A stretch of DNA of 64,000 bases from Flavobacterium sp. 20NA77.7. GTDB lineage: Bacteria > Bacteroidota > Bacteroidia > Flavobacteriales > Flavobacteriaceae. Below are positions 17,222 through 25,780 of this stretch, piece by piece. The position numbers and the translations under genes were made by a program. The stretch is from NCBI RefSeq assembly GCF_031326205.1, contig NZ_CP133721.1:248001-312000 (forward strand), in the 5' to 3' direction. Below the pieces are notes generated by a model, which worked only from the letters and a program-made list of their open reading frames with translations, had not been told where the DNA came from and did no database searches. Numbering within the stretch: the stretch's first letter is position 1; every line of letters starts with the position of its first letter.

Positions 17222-18259
17222 ATGAACTACACAACATTACCACATACCAATTTAAAAGTCAGTGAAATATGCCTCGGTACCATGACTTTTGGAAATCAAA
17301 ATTCCGAAGCCGAAGCGCATTTCCAATTGGATTATGCCATTGAAAGAGGTATAAATTTTATAGATACTGCCGAAATGTATCCTATTGGAGGTAACGCACA
17401 AATTTTTGGAAGTACCGAAAAATTTATTGGTACTTGGTTGGCAAAAAACAAACACAAACGCCAAGATTTAGTTATTGCAACAAAAATCGCAGGACCAAAC
17501 AGAGGCTTAGATTACATTAGACAACCATTAGATTTTTCTGAGAAAAGCTTAACGGAAGCCGTTGAATTGAGTTTAAAAAATTTGCAAATTGACTGTATTG
17601 ATTTGTACCAATTGCATTGGCCTGAGCGTATCATGAATATGTTTCAAAAAAGAGGTTTAGAAAAAATAGATTCGCAATGGCAAGATAATATATGTGAGGT
17701 ATTAACCGTATTTGATGCGTTAATAAAGCAAGGAAAAATTAGACACATCGGTATTTCAAATGAGAATCCGTGGGGCTTGATGAAGTTTTTAAATGAAAGT
17801 GAAAAACATGGATTGCCAAGAATTGCCACGATTCAAAATCCTTATTCATTATTAAATAGACTATTTGAGGTTGGGCTTTCTGAAATTTGTATGCGTGAGC
17901 AAGTAGGTTTATTAGCGTATTCACCTTTAGGGTTTGGATTTTTATCGGGTAAATATTTAAATGGATTTCCAGAAGGTTCTAGAATGAAATTATTTCCGCA
18001 GTTTACACGTTATACAAATGAAAATTGTTTTAAAGCCACTAAGTTATACCAAGAGTTAGCAACCTCTCTACACTTAACTTTGACCGAATTAGCTATTGCG
18101 TTTGTACAGCATCAATCTTTTGTTACATCAACGATAATTGGCGCAACTTCAATAGTTCAATTAGAAGAAAATATCAATGCATTTGAAGTCCGATTAACAA
18201 ATGAAGTTATTGCAGAAATTGATAAAATTCAAGAGTTAATACCTAATCCAGCGCCATAG
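17222..18259 (+). CDS. tas: NADP(H)-dependent aldo-keto reductase, Tas-like
   Basis: A 345-residue TIM-barrel oxidoreductase that reduces aldehydes or ketones with NADPH. It follows E. coli Tas closely in length and landmarks. The N-terminal LGTMTFGNQNSEAEAHFQLD contains the start of the barrel. The catalytic Asp-Tyr (INFIDTAEMYPIGG), Lys (VIATKIAGPN) and His (LYQLHWPER) are in order. RIATIQNPYSLLNRLFEVGL and LLAYSPLGFGFLSGKYLNG follow, and the chain ends in NPAP. The physiological substrate is unknown. It is convergent with radA, with only one base between the stop codons, and no hairpin separates them. Confidence 0.93.
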   Translation: MNYTTLPHTNLKVSEICLGTMTFGNQNSEAEAHFQLDYAIERGINFIDTAEMYPIGGNAQIFGSTEKFIGTWLAKNKHKRQDLVIATKIAGPNRGLDYIRQPLDFSEKSLTEAVELSLKNLQIDCIDLYQLHWPERIMNMFQKRGLEKIDSQWQDNICEVLTVFDALIKQGKIRHIGISNENPWGLMKFLNESEKHGLPRIATIQNPYSLLNRLFEVGLSEICMREQVGLLAYSPLGFGFLSGKYLNGFPEGSRMKLFPQFTRYTNENCFKATKLYQELATSLHLTLTELAIAFVQHQSFVTSTIIGATSIVQLEENINAFEVRLTNEVIAEIDKIQELIPNPAP

Positions 18260-18260
18260 A

Positions 18261-19622
18261 TTATCCAAACAATTCACTTACCAAATCTTCAATTTTTGCA
18301 ACTAAACGCACATCAATTTTAAAATCTTTTGGTGAGATTTTATTATGTTTAGAAACAAAAATGGTTGAAAAACCTAGTTTTTCTGCTTCTTGTATACGTT
18401 GTTCCACTCGGTTTACAGGTCTTATTTCCCCCGTTAAACCTACTTCTCCAGCAAAACAAAAATCTTTATCAATTGTAAGGTCTTCATTAGATGATAATAT
18501 AGCTGCCACCACAGCTAAGTCAATCGCAGGATCATCAACCGTAATACCTCCTGTAATATTTAAAAACACATCTTTAGCACCTAATCTAAATCCGGCTCTT
18601 TTCTCTAATACGGCCAATATCATATTCAGCCTTTTTAAGTTGTAACCTGTAGTACTTCGTTGAGGTGTTCCATAAACGGCAGAACTAACTAAAGCCTGAA
18701 TTTCAATTAGTAACGGGCGCATGCCTTCTAAAGTTGTAGCAATTGCTGTGCCAGAAAGATAGTTGTCTTTATTCGATATAAGTATTTCAGATGGATTTGC
18801 CACTTCACGCAAGCCATTGCCTTGCATTTCATAGATGCCTAATTCGGCAGTAGAGCCAAATCTATTTTTTAAAGAACGAAGTATACGGTATACGTGGTTG
18901 CGGTCCCCTTCAAATTGCAATACAGTATCTACCATATGCTCCAAAATTTTTGGTCCTGCAATGGTGCCGTCTTTTGTGATATGACCTATTAAAATAACAG
19001 GAACATTCGTTTCTTTAGCAAATTTAATGAGTTCGGCAGTACATTCTCTAATTTGAGAAATACTTCCTGCAGAAGATTCAATATAGTCTGTTTGTAAGGT
19101 TTGAATAGAATCTATGATTACTACTTCTGGTTCTATTTCTTCTATTTGTCTAAAAATATTTTGTGTTTTTGTTTCTGTTAAAATGAAGCAATTTTCACTT
19201 TGATGTGCCATTCGTTCGGCACGCATTTTTATTTGTTTTTGACTTTCTTCTCCAGAAACATAAAGCGTTTTATAAGGTAATTTTAGAGATATTTGTAATA
19301 ACAGTGTGCTTTTTCCAATTCCAGGTTCACCCCCTAATAAAGTCAAAGAACCAGGTACGAGTCCACCGCCTAAAACACGATTCAATTCGTTGTCGGTAGT
19401 ATTCATTCGAATTTCTTCGTTAGCACTAATTTCTTTTATTCGTAAAGGCTTAGGTGCTTTTAGAGTGGTGTTTGATTGCGAGCGCCAAGCTTGTTTTTCT
19501 TCTTTTTGGATAACTTCTTCGGCAATTGTGTTCCATTGTTTACAAGAGGTGCATTGTCCTAACCATTTAGAAAAGTTGGTGCCACAATTTTGGCAATAAA
19601 AAGAGGTTTTAAGTTTTGCCAT
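18261..19622 (-). CDS. radA: DNA repair protein RadA
   Basis: A 453-residue RecA-like ATPase that drives branch migration in recombinational repair. The N-terminal zinc finger uses Cys10, Cys13, Cys24 and Cys27 (CQNCG...CTSC). The ATPase domain follows with Walker A GEPGIGKS (98-105), Walker B VVIIDSIQTL, and the RadA-specific LKNRFGSTAELGIYEM. The last about 170 residues are the Lon-protease-like domain with ITGGITVDDPAIDLAVVAAI. It is the last gene of a minus-strand operon that begins with panC, starting one base after the esterase-like gene ends, so its expression is tied to pantothenate genes. Confidence 0.97.
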   Translation of the reverse strand: MAKLKTSFYCQNCGTNFSKWLGQCTSCKQWNTIAEEVIQKEEKQAWRSQSNTTLKAPKPLRIKEISANEEIRMNTTDNELNRVLGGGLVPGSLTLLGGEPGIGKSTLLLQISLKLPYKTLYVSGEESQKQIKMRAERMAHQSENCFILTETKTQNIFRQIEEIEPEVVIIDSIQTLQTDYIESSAGSISQIRECTAELIKFAKETNVPVILIGHITKDGTIAGPKILEHMVDTVLQFEGDRNHVYRILRSLKNRFGSTAELGIYEMQGNGLREVANPSEILISNKDNYLSGTAIATTLEGMRPLLIEIQALVSSAVYGTPQRSTTGYNLKRLNMILAVLEKRAGFRLGAKDVFLNITGGITVDDPAIDLAVVAAILSSNEDLTIDKDFCFAGEVGLTGEIRPVNRVEQRIQEAEKLGFSTIFVSKHNKISPKDFKIDVRLVAKIEDLVSELFG

Positions 19623-19623
19623 T

Positions 19624-20766
19624 TTATTTGGATTGTTTTAGCGCGTCTGCACGTTCCAACAAGTAGTTTTTTGTTAAATGCCCAATTTCTTGTTGAGAAT
19701 ATCCCTTTTGATACTCTTTAATAGCCTTGCTTAAGTCGCCCGTTTTTTCATAAAACAAGGCTTTTTCATACGTGCCCAACATAGTTTTTGGATATTGTTT
19801 AGTAGCATACTCAGAAAGAGATTCTAATTCGGCATAAGCTTTATTCTTTAAAATAGCGGCTTCAATTGCTTTAAAATCAGATAGTCGTGGTTGTACTTGT
19901 ATGCCAAATTTTTGTTCAATGACTGTGTATTTATCTATCAAATATTTTGTATAGCCGCTTTCTAGGGTTAAAATTTTATTATTGAATTCTGCTTTTGAAA
20001 TGGGTTGATAGCCTTCAAAAATAAAATATAATGCATTTGGAATAGCTTTTGCTACAAGTGAATAATGAGAAGTATTGTTTAATATATCGTATTGGTAATA
20101 TAAATTAGGTTTTTTATTGTTTTTTACGACATCGTCTACTTTTTTTGTGTTTTCTTGAATTTCTTCTAAATCCCCAGTAGATGTGGTATGATAATAAAAA
20201 ATGCGTTTTGGCAAGGAAGTTAATCGGTCCGCAAGGCGATCTTCCATTTCAGGCGCCATTTCAGGAGAAATGCTAATATAGGCATTAAAAATCGGTTCAT
20301 CTTTGTACAAATAGCAATTTAAAAATCCCGCCGTTGTGTCGTGTCCCGCAATCATTCTAAAAGGAAGGGTACGGTATTTTTTTTCTACAAATGGAATAAG
20401 TTCAGACCCTATAAATTCAAAAAAGCTGGCTCCTGTTTTTGTTGGAAATCCATTATCATCATATTCACTATCGTTAAAACGGGTTTCTCCATAATTTTGA
20501 TGGATAGCAACGATTATCATTTCGGGTAAATCGTCCCAATAGGCGCCGTATTTTAAAATTCCTGAAAAAGGATCTAGTAAATATTCTCCATCTAAAAGAT
20601 AAAGAACGGGATATTTTTTACCCACATTTTTTTCATAAGATGTAGGAAGTAAGATACTAAAATTACGTTTTTCATTTAATTTTTTTGATTCAATAGTTTC
20701 TTCTACTTTTTGACTGAATGCGAATAACGTAGTGAATGCAAAAACTAAGATAAGTTTAAGTTTCAT
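19624..20766 (-). CDS. Secreted alpha/beta hydrolase, esterase-D-like, with TPR tail
   Basis: A 380-residue protein with signal peptide MKLKLILVFAFTTLFAFSQ. The start is placed nine codons inside the longest frame so that this signal is N-terminal. Residues about 35-250 resemble the esterase D/IroE family (PVLYLLDGEYLLDPFSGILK; PEMIIVAIHQN; YISISPEM). The nucleophile elbow, normally G-x-S-x-G, reads GHDTT (141-145) with Asp143 where Ser is expected, so classical serine esterase activity is doubtful. The C-terminal 90 residues are helical with a TPR-like unit (GTYEKALFYEKTGDLSKAIK). It sits between a flippase-like gene and radA in the pan operon. Substrate unknown. Confidence 0.83.
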   Translation of the reverse strand: MKLKLILVFAFTTLFAFSQKVEETIESKKLNEKRNFSILLPTSYEKNVGKKYPVLYLLDGEYLLDPFSGILKYGAYWDDLPEMIIVAIHQNYGETRFNDSEYDDNGFPTKTGASFFEFIGSELIPFVEKKYRTLPFRMIAGHDTTAGFLNCYLYKDEPIFNAYISISPEMAPEMEDRLADRLTSLPKRIFYYHTTSTGDLEEIQENTKKVDDVVKNNKKPNLYYQYDILNNTSHYSLVAKAIPNALYFIFEGYQPISKAEFNNKILTLESGYTKYLIDKYTVIEQKFGIQVQPRLSDFKAIEAAILKNKAYAELESLSEYATKQYPKTMLGTYEKALFYEKTGDLSKAIKEYQKGYSQQEIGHLTKNYLLERADALKQSK

Positions 20767-20797
20767 TTTTTTGGGTTTAAAATAGATTAGCAAGTTA

Positions 20798-21763
20798 CTA
20801 CTTTATTTTTTTATTTAAAATAGGCAGTAATAAATAAGACGATAATCCTAAAAAAATGGTAAGTAACGTTTGTGAAGTCCATACTAGCCATCCAAAAGCC
20901 GTTCCTACGTCTTTTGAAATGCCATATAATGAGAAAATCATCGCGATAGCAAGTGGGTAAGCACCTAGACCGCCATTAGTAAAACCTACGGCAATACTGC
21001 CAAATACAAATCCCATAACGACTACGTCAAAACTCATACTTGCTGTTTCTGGTAGCGCATAAATGGTTACATAAAACATCATTAAATAGGAAAACCAAAT
21101 AAAAAATGAATGAAAAATATAGTTCCATTTGTCTTTCATTTTATAAATACTTTGCATACCTTCTAAAAGCCCTGAAAGTTTTTCTTTTAATTTGATAATG
21201 ATTTTCCACTCAGCATAAATCCATAAAAGGATAAATCCGACTCCCGCTAACACGCCTAATGCTATAAACAATAGAATTTTTTCAATAGAGATTTTTTCAC
21301 AAATAAAAGCGTAAAGTTTTTCAAACTGAAGAACAAACGCTAATCCAACAAATAGTAAGAATAGTAATAAATCTACAATTCTTTCGGCTACTATGGTTCC
21401 AAAACCTTTGTCAAAAGGCACGTTTTCATATTTTTTAAGTAAGGCAGCTCTAGAAATTTCTCCTGAACGTGGAATAGTTAAATTAACTAAGTAAGACACA
21501 CAAACGGTTAAAAAATCATTTTTAAAATGCGTTTGATAGCCTAAATGGTTCAATGAAAATTTCCATCGATAAGCTCTTGACCAATAGCCAAAAAGAGAAA
21601 TAAGAAGTGATAAATAGATGTATAAATAATCCGCCTTTTGAAAACAAATTTTTATTTTTTGTAATTCTTCAGAACTTAATGTAGTATATTGATAGTAAAT
21701 AATACCTAACCCTAGAAAGAGAGGAATAATTAAACTTAAAATTTTGCGAATAGAAGCTTTCAA
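20798..21763 (-). CDS. Lysylphosphatidylglycerol synthetase TM-region-like protein (UPF0104)
   Basis: A 321-residue integral membrane protein with about eight helices, matching the flippase-like TM domain of the MprF/UPF0104 family without the aminoacyl-transferase part. Recognisable pieces are YWSRAYRWKFSLNHLGY, the loop SYLVNLTIPRSGEISRAALLKKYENV and GFTNGGLGAYPLAIAM. The family is proposed to move or sense lipids, but the substrate is unknown. It starts two bases after the panD stop, so it is firmly in the pan operon, although no link to pantothenate is known. Confidence 0.88.
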   Translation of the reverse strand: MKASIRKILSLIIPLFLGLGIIYYQYTTLSSEELQKIKICFQKADYLYIYLSLLISLFGYWSRAYRWKFSLNHLGYQTHFKNDFLTVCVSYLVNLTIPRSGEISRAALLKKYENVPFDKGFGTIVAERIVDLLLFLLFVGLAFVLQFEKLYAFICEKISIEKILLFIALGVLAGVGFILLWIYAEWKIIIKLKEKLSGLLEGMQSIYKMKDKWNYIFHSFFIWFSYLMMFYVTIYALPETASMSFDVVVMGFVFGSIAVGFTNGGLGAYPLAIAMIFSLYGISKDVGTAFGWLVWTSQTLLTIFLGLSSYLLLPILNKKIK

Positions 21764-21765
21764 AA

Positions 21766-22116
21766 TTAAGTAAGCGAATTGTCTTTTTCGTTAGGAAAAA
21801 CTAACCACGGTTTAAATGTTTTGGCCTCTTCAAAATCAAGTAATGCGTAAGAAATAATAATAATTATATCTCCTCTGTGCACCTTTCTCGCAGCTGGACC
21901 ATTAAGTGTAATTTCGCCAGAATTTCTTGGGCCTTTAATAGCATATGTTTCTAGACGTTCGCCGTTATTTATGTTGACAATATGTACTTTTTCTCCTTCA
22001 ATTATGTTAGAGGCTTCCATCAAAGCTTCGTCAATAGTAATGCTGCCAATATAATTTAAATCGGCACCAGTCACCGACACACGGTGTATTTTAGATTTTA
22101 CTACTTGTATTTGCAT
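21766..22116 (-). CDS. panD: Aspartate 1-decarboxylase
   Basis: Converts L-aspartate to beta-alanine for pantothenate and coenzyme A synthesis. The 116-residue proenzyme has the self-cleavage site Gly24-Ser25 in [15 protein letters not shown], where Ser25 becomes the pyruvoyl cofactor. Downstream features are the active-site strand [20 protein letters not shown] and [19 protein letters not shown]. It lies 42 bases after panC and two bases before the flippase-like gene, all in one direction, so beta-alanine production and its condensation are co-expressed. Confidence 0.98.
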   Translation of the reverse strand: MQIQVVKSKIHRVSVTGADLNYIGSITIDEALMEASNIIEGEKVHIVNINNGERLETYAIKGPRNSGEITLNGPAARKVHRGDIIIIISYALLDFEEAKTFKPWLVFPNEKDNSLT

Positions 22117-22158
22117 GTTGCAAAGTTAAATAAATGATTTAAAAAAATAATAGGTTTT

Positions 22159-23004
22159 TTAATAAAAAGGTAGATTATCAATAAGTCGGATATTTTCAAT
22201 AAATACAGCAATAAAGCCTCTATATTTTTGAGATGCTATTTTTTCATCAATTGACACTAAAGTTTGTTCGTCTGCAAGGGTAAAATACTCTAATGTGAAA
22301 TTTGGATTTGAATTGAAAATACTCTCCACCCATGTTGTTGTTTCTTGAACAGTATGAGTTTGAAAAAACTGTTTCGCTTCAGTTAGTGTTTGAAATATAA
22401 TAGCTGCCTCTTTTCTTGCTTTTTCCGAAAGGCGTTCGTTTCTTGAACTCATAGCTAAGCCATTAGATTCTCTGTGAATGGGGCAACCTATAATGGTTAC
22501 ATTGAGGCGGTGCTTTTCAACTAATTTTTTTACGATTTGTAACTGTTGAAAATCTTTTTCGCCAAAATAAGCATTTTGAGGTAAAACAATTTCAAATAAT
22601 TTTTTCACAATAGTGCCCACTCCGTCAAAATGACCTGGTCTATGTTTGCCTTCCATCTGAAATTCTAATCCATCAAAATCATAGTGAAAAGATTGCATTT
22701 TACCTTCATAAATATCCTCAACCGATGGTGCATAGACAATTATATTTGAAGAGATTTCGCGAACTAATTTTAAATCATTCTCTAATGTTCTCGGATAATT
22801 GTGTAAATCTTCGAGGTTGTTAAATTGGGTTGGATTTACAAAAATGCTAAGCACGGTAAAATCATTTTCAAGTAAAGATTTTTTAAGCAAAGATAAATGA
22901 CCTTCGTGTAAAGCCCCCATTGTGGGTACGAAACCAATTTTTCTTCCTTTTCGTAGAGATTCTAGAAAAGTTTGCAAAGCATTTTTTGTATTAAATAAGT
23001 GCAT
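22159..23004 (-). CDS. panC: Pantoate-beta-alanine ligase
   Basis: Joins pantoate and beta-alanine with ATP to give pantothenate. The 281-residue protein carries the ATP-binding HIGH-like motif HEGH (33-36) in FVPTMGALHEGHLSLL. It also has NPTQFNNLEDLHNYPR (pantoate binding), KHRPGHFDGVGTIVKKLF, YFGEKDFQQLQIVKKL and RESNGLAMSSRNERLS, all diagnostic of PanC. It is the first gene of the minus-strand operon panC-panD-UPF0104-esterase-radA and has a good -7 box upstream. panB, which makes the pantoate precursor, is not in the window. Confidence 0.98.
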   Translation of the reverse strand: MHLFNTKNALQTFLESLRKGRKIGFVPTMGALHEGHLSLLKKSLLENDFTVLSIFVNPTQFNNLEDLHNYPRTLENDLKLVREISSNIIVYAPSVEDIYEGKMQSFHYDFDGLEFQMEGKHRPGHFDGVGTIVKKLFEIVLPQNAYFGEKDFQQLQIVKKLVEKHRLNVTIIGCPIHRESNGLAMSSRNERLSEKARKEAAIIFQTLTEAKQFFQTHTVQETTTWVESIFNSNPNFTLEYFTLADEQTLVSIDEKIASQKYRGFIAVFIENIRLIDNLPFY

Positions 23005-23023
23005 GTCAAGTCTAAATGAATTG

Positions 23024-23031
23024 CAAACTTA
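23024..23031 (-). promoter_or_regulatory. -7 box (TAAGTTTG) for the panC operon
   Basis: On the minus strand the bases read TAAGTTTG, matching TAnnTTTG, 19 bases upstream of the panC ATG. The divergent gene has its own box 33 bases away, so the two promoters lie back to back. Confidence 0.65.
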
Positions 23032-23063
23032 CTATTATTAGTGCATAAGTCCATAAAAATTTG

Positions 23064-23071
23064 TAAATTTG
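23064..23071 (+). promoter_or_regulatory. -7 box (TAAATTTG) for the glycogen-synthase-like gene
   Basis: TAAATTTG followed by CG is an exact -7 match, 35 bases upstream of the ATG. It faces away from the panC promoter. Confidence 0.65.
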
Positions 23072-23106
23072 CGAATTGAAAATACAAATACTAATATTTT
23101 TTATTT

Positions 23107-23913
23107 ATGACTGATAAGAGGATATTGTATGTATCATCTGAAGTAGTGCCATATTTGGCTGAAAATGAGGTGTCGTTACAATCATATGAGTTGCCAAAAA
23201 TTATTAATGAATTAGGAGGGCAAATTAGAATTTTTATGCCTAGATATGGTAACATTAATGAAAGGAGACATCAATTACATGAAGTGATTAGGTTATCAGG
23301 GATGAATCTTGTTGTAAACGATATGGATATGCCTTTGATAATTAAGGTAGCTTCTATTCCAAAAGAAAGAATTCAGGTTTACTTTATTGATAATGATGAA
23401 TATTTTAAAAGAAAAGCCACTTTTTCTGATGAAGAAGGAGTGTTATATCCTGACAATGATGAACGTGCTATATTTTTTGCAAAAGGAGTTGTTGAAACGG
23501 TAAAAAAACTAAATTGGGTTCCTGATGTTATTCATGTACATGGTTGGATGGCTTCGCTTTTACCTGTCTATTTAAAGCATTACTATAAAGATGAAGGGAT
23601 TTTTGAAGATACAAAAATCATTTCTTCAATTTACAATCAGTCATTTGATGGTACGTTAGACGTGGAACTTATTAAAAAATTAGCTTTTGATAATCTTCCA
23701 GAAGATGCTATTGCTTTATATGAAAGTCCAACGTATGAAAATTTAATGAAAGCAACTATTCTTCATTCTGATGCTATATTAGTAGCGTCTGAAGAATTGT
23801 CCTCAGATTTAACAAAATATATAGAAACATCAAAAAAACCTTTTTTACCTTTCGAGCCTAAAGAAAGTTTTAAAGAAACCTACATCAATTTTATAAAAAA
23901 ACAGGTTTTATAA
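23107..23913 (+). CDS. Glycogen/starch synthase-like protein, N-terminal domain only
   Basis: A 268-residue protein resembling the GT5 catalytic-domain N-half of GlgA. It starts RILYVSSEVVPYLAENEVSL and continues with YELPKIINELGGQIRIFMPR and WVPDVIHVHGWMASLLPVYL (the D-V-x-H-x-H-x-W strand). A full GlgA has about 480 residues with a second GT-B Rossmann domain, which is absent here. The substrate-binding motif K-x-G-G-L after the first strand is replaced by AENEVSL. A polysaccharide synthase activity is therefore unlikely. There is no frameshifted remainder downstream, since a DUF4270 gene starts within 60 bases. A regulatory or sugar-nucleotide-binding role is speculation. Confidence 0.8.
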   Translation: MTDKRILYVSSEVVPYLAENEVSLQSYELPKIINELGGQIRIFMPRYGNINERRHQLHEVIRLSGMNLVVNDMDMPLIIKVASIPKERIQVYFIDNDEYFKRKATFSDEEGVLYPDNDERAIFFAKGVVETVKKLNWVPDVIHVHGWMASLLPVYLKHYYKDEGIFEDTKIISSIYNQSFDGTLDVELIKKLAFDNLPEDAIALYESPTYENLMKATILHSDAILVASEELSSDLTKYIETSKKPFLPFEPKESFKETYINFIKKQVL

Positions 23914-23969
23914 CAAAAGCAAATTTGCTTTATAGTTTAATTAAAAAGGACACATTACTAAATTTTATG

Positions 23970-25778
23970 ATGAAAACATATTTTAAAATTCTATTTCTAT
24001 TTTTAGCATTCATTTTTATTTCTTGTGATAAAGAATTTAATACTGTTGGTTCAGATTTAATAGGAGATGAGCATTTTGTTCATGATGTAGATGAAACGGC
24101 AACAATTAAAGCTTATACCGTTCCTACAGGTGAGGTGCAAACAAATAATTTACCAACAAATCCTCTAGGAATTTACGAAAATGACGTTTTTGGTACAACC
24201 AAAGCAAATTTTGTTACACAATTAACTTTAAGCACAGGAAATCCAGATTTTGGGACTAACGTGCAAATTGAAAATGTAGTTTTATATATTCCTTTATTCA
24301 GCACGGTAGCTACAAGTTCAACAGACGGATCAAAAACATATACATTAGATTCTATCTATGCTAAAAATTTTATTTTAGACCAACATATCGATGATTTAGA
24401 TGATAAAAAATTTAAATTAAGTGTTTATGAAAATGGATATTATTTAAATACTACTGATCCAAACGATGATTTTTTATCCAATCAAAAATTTTATTCCGAT
24501 TTAGATGCTACAATAAATACATGGAAAAAAGGGCATGATGGCAATGGAAATTCTGTTGCAAATGGAATGAGATTAAATGATAGCCCAAATGCTTCACAAA
24601 ATGATCAATTTTATTTTAATAAAAACGAAATTATTGTTTATAAAAGAAAGTTAATAAACGGAAATTATGTTTATGTAGATGCTAATGATGTCCAATTAGC
24701 TGATCAAAATGATGTGTCGGTAAGAGTAGTTAAAGAACGTTTAGCACCTGGAATTTATTTGGAATTAAATAAAGAATATTTTAAAAAGAAAATATTACAG
24801 GCGTCTTCCGCTAATATTTATAACAACAATGCATTTAAAGAATATTTTAGAGGGTTGTATTTTCAAACTGAACAAATATCTGGCGTAGATCCTGCTATGG
24901 CTATGTTAAACTTTTCAAATGCTAAATTGAATATTGATTACACTTCCATTTCTACTGGAGCAACAGACGCATCATCAAAAACTTTTACTATAACAATGGG
25001 AATCAATGCTGGGGCAAATACAGTATCCTTACAACAAAACAATTTTAGTTCCGATTACATAACTCATTTAGGTAGCGCTTCAAATGATATATCTCTACCA
25101 AATAATACGGTTTTAGGTCAAAATGCTAATTTATATTTAAAAGGGGGTAAGGGCTCTGTTGTATATATTGATTTGTTTGGGAATAACAATATAGATGCAT
25201 ATGGAAGATCTGCTGAGTTAAGGCAATATAGAGAAAAAGGATGGTTAATAAACGATGCTTATCTTACGTTCTTTATTGACCAAAATAAAATGGCGGCTTT
25301 GGAAAAATCAGAAGAACCTTTACGATTATATTTATTTGATGCTACAAATCAAAAAGCATTAATTGACTATACTTTTGATACATCTACAAATACGAATGTT
25401 AAAAAAAGTAAAGTTGTACATGGCGGAATTATTGAAGTCGATGCAAACGGAAAAGGAACACAATACAAAATTAGAATTACAAATTATATCAATAACTTGT
25501 TTAATAGCAAAGAAGTGGATGCTTCTAAAGATATAAATAAAAATGTAAGATTAGGCTTGTGTATTTCTGAAACGATTGCGACAACCTCAAATTATTATTA
25601 TAAAACAAGTAAGAACTTGCCTAATTTCCAGTCTCAAACAACTGGTCAGGTTCAAGAAGTGAAATATTTCCCAGCTGCATCTATAATGTCTCCTATGGGA
25701 ACAGTTCTTCATGGAACAAATGCTACTGACGCAGCTAAACGATTAAAGTTAGTTATAAATTATACAAAACCAAATTAA
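23970..25778 (+). CDS. DUF4270 family lipoprotein
   Basis: A 602-residue exported lipoprotein. The signal peptide MKTYFKILFLFLAFIFISC gives a lipobox FISC (Cys19). The start was set here because upstream in-frame codons (from a TTG) add a non-signal sequence; an ATG one codon earlier is equally possible. After the Cys it reads DKEFNTVGSDLIGD, the conserved beginning of DUF4270. The body is beta-rich, and YIDLFG and KLVINYTKP near the end fit the family. Function is unknown; such proteins are surface-associated in Bacteroidetes. It lies between the glycogen-synthase-like gene and glmS, which begins two bases after its stop. Confidence 0.87.
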   Translation: MKTYFKILFLFLAFIFISCDKEFNTVGSDLIGDEHFVHDVDETATIKAYTVPTGEVQTNNLPTNPLGIYENDVFGTTKANFVTQLTLSTGNPDFGTNVQIENVVLYIPLFSTVATSSTDGSKTYTLDSIYAKNFILDQHIDDLDDKKFKLSVYENGYYLNTTDPNDDFLSNQKFYSDLDATINTWKKGHDGNGNSVANGMRLNDSPNASQNDQFYFNKNEIIVYKRKLINGNYVYVDANDVQLADQNDVSVRVVKERLAPGIYLELNKEYFKKKILQASSANIYNNNAFKEYFRGLYFQTEQISGVDPAMAMLNFSNAKLNIDYTSISTGATDASSKTFTITMGINAGANTVSLQQNNFSSDYITHLGSASNDISLPNNTVLGQNANLYLKGGKGSVVYIDLFGNNNIDAYGRSAELRQYREKGWLINDAYLTFFIDQNKMAALEKSEEPLRLYLFDATNQKALIDYTFDTSTNTNVKKSKVVHGGIIEVDANGKGTQYKIRITNYINNLFNSKEVDASKDINKNVRLGLCISETIATTSNYYYKTSKNLPNFQSQTTGQVQEVKYFPAASIMSPMGTVLHGTNATDAAKRLKLVINYTKPN

Positions 25779-25780
25779 AT

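Noticed and set aside
20767..20793. Nine-codon N-terminal extension of the esterase-like gene
   Set aside because: The extension (MLIYFKPKK) would precede the signal peptide MKLKLILVFAF, which is better N-terminal.
23914..23932. AAAGCAAA/TTTGCTTT palindrome after the glycogen-synthase-like gene as a terminator
   Set aside because: Only about five usable AT-rich pairs and no T-run of note. The next gene follows at once without a visible promoter.
23107..23966. Frameshifted full-length glycogen synthase
   Set aside because: No frame after the stop resembles the GlgA C-terminal domain, and a complete DUF4270 gene begins within 60 bases.
25740..25780. glmS ribozyme upstream of glmS
   Set aside because: The DUF4270 coding sequence runs to two bases before glmS, leaving no room for a ribozyme leader.
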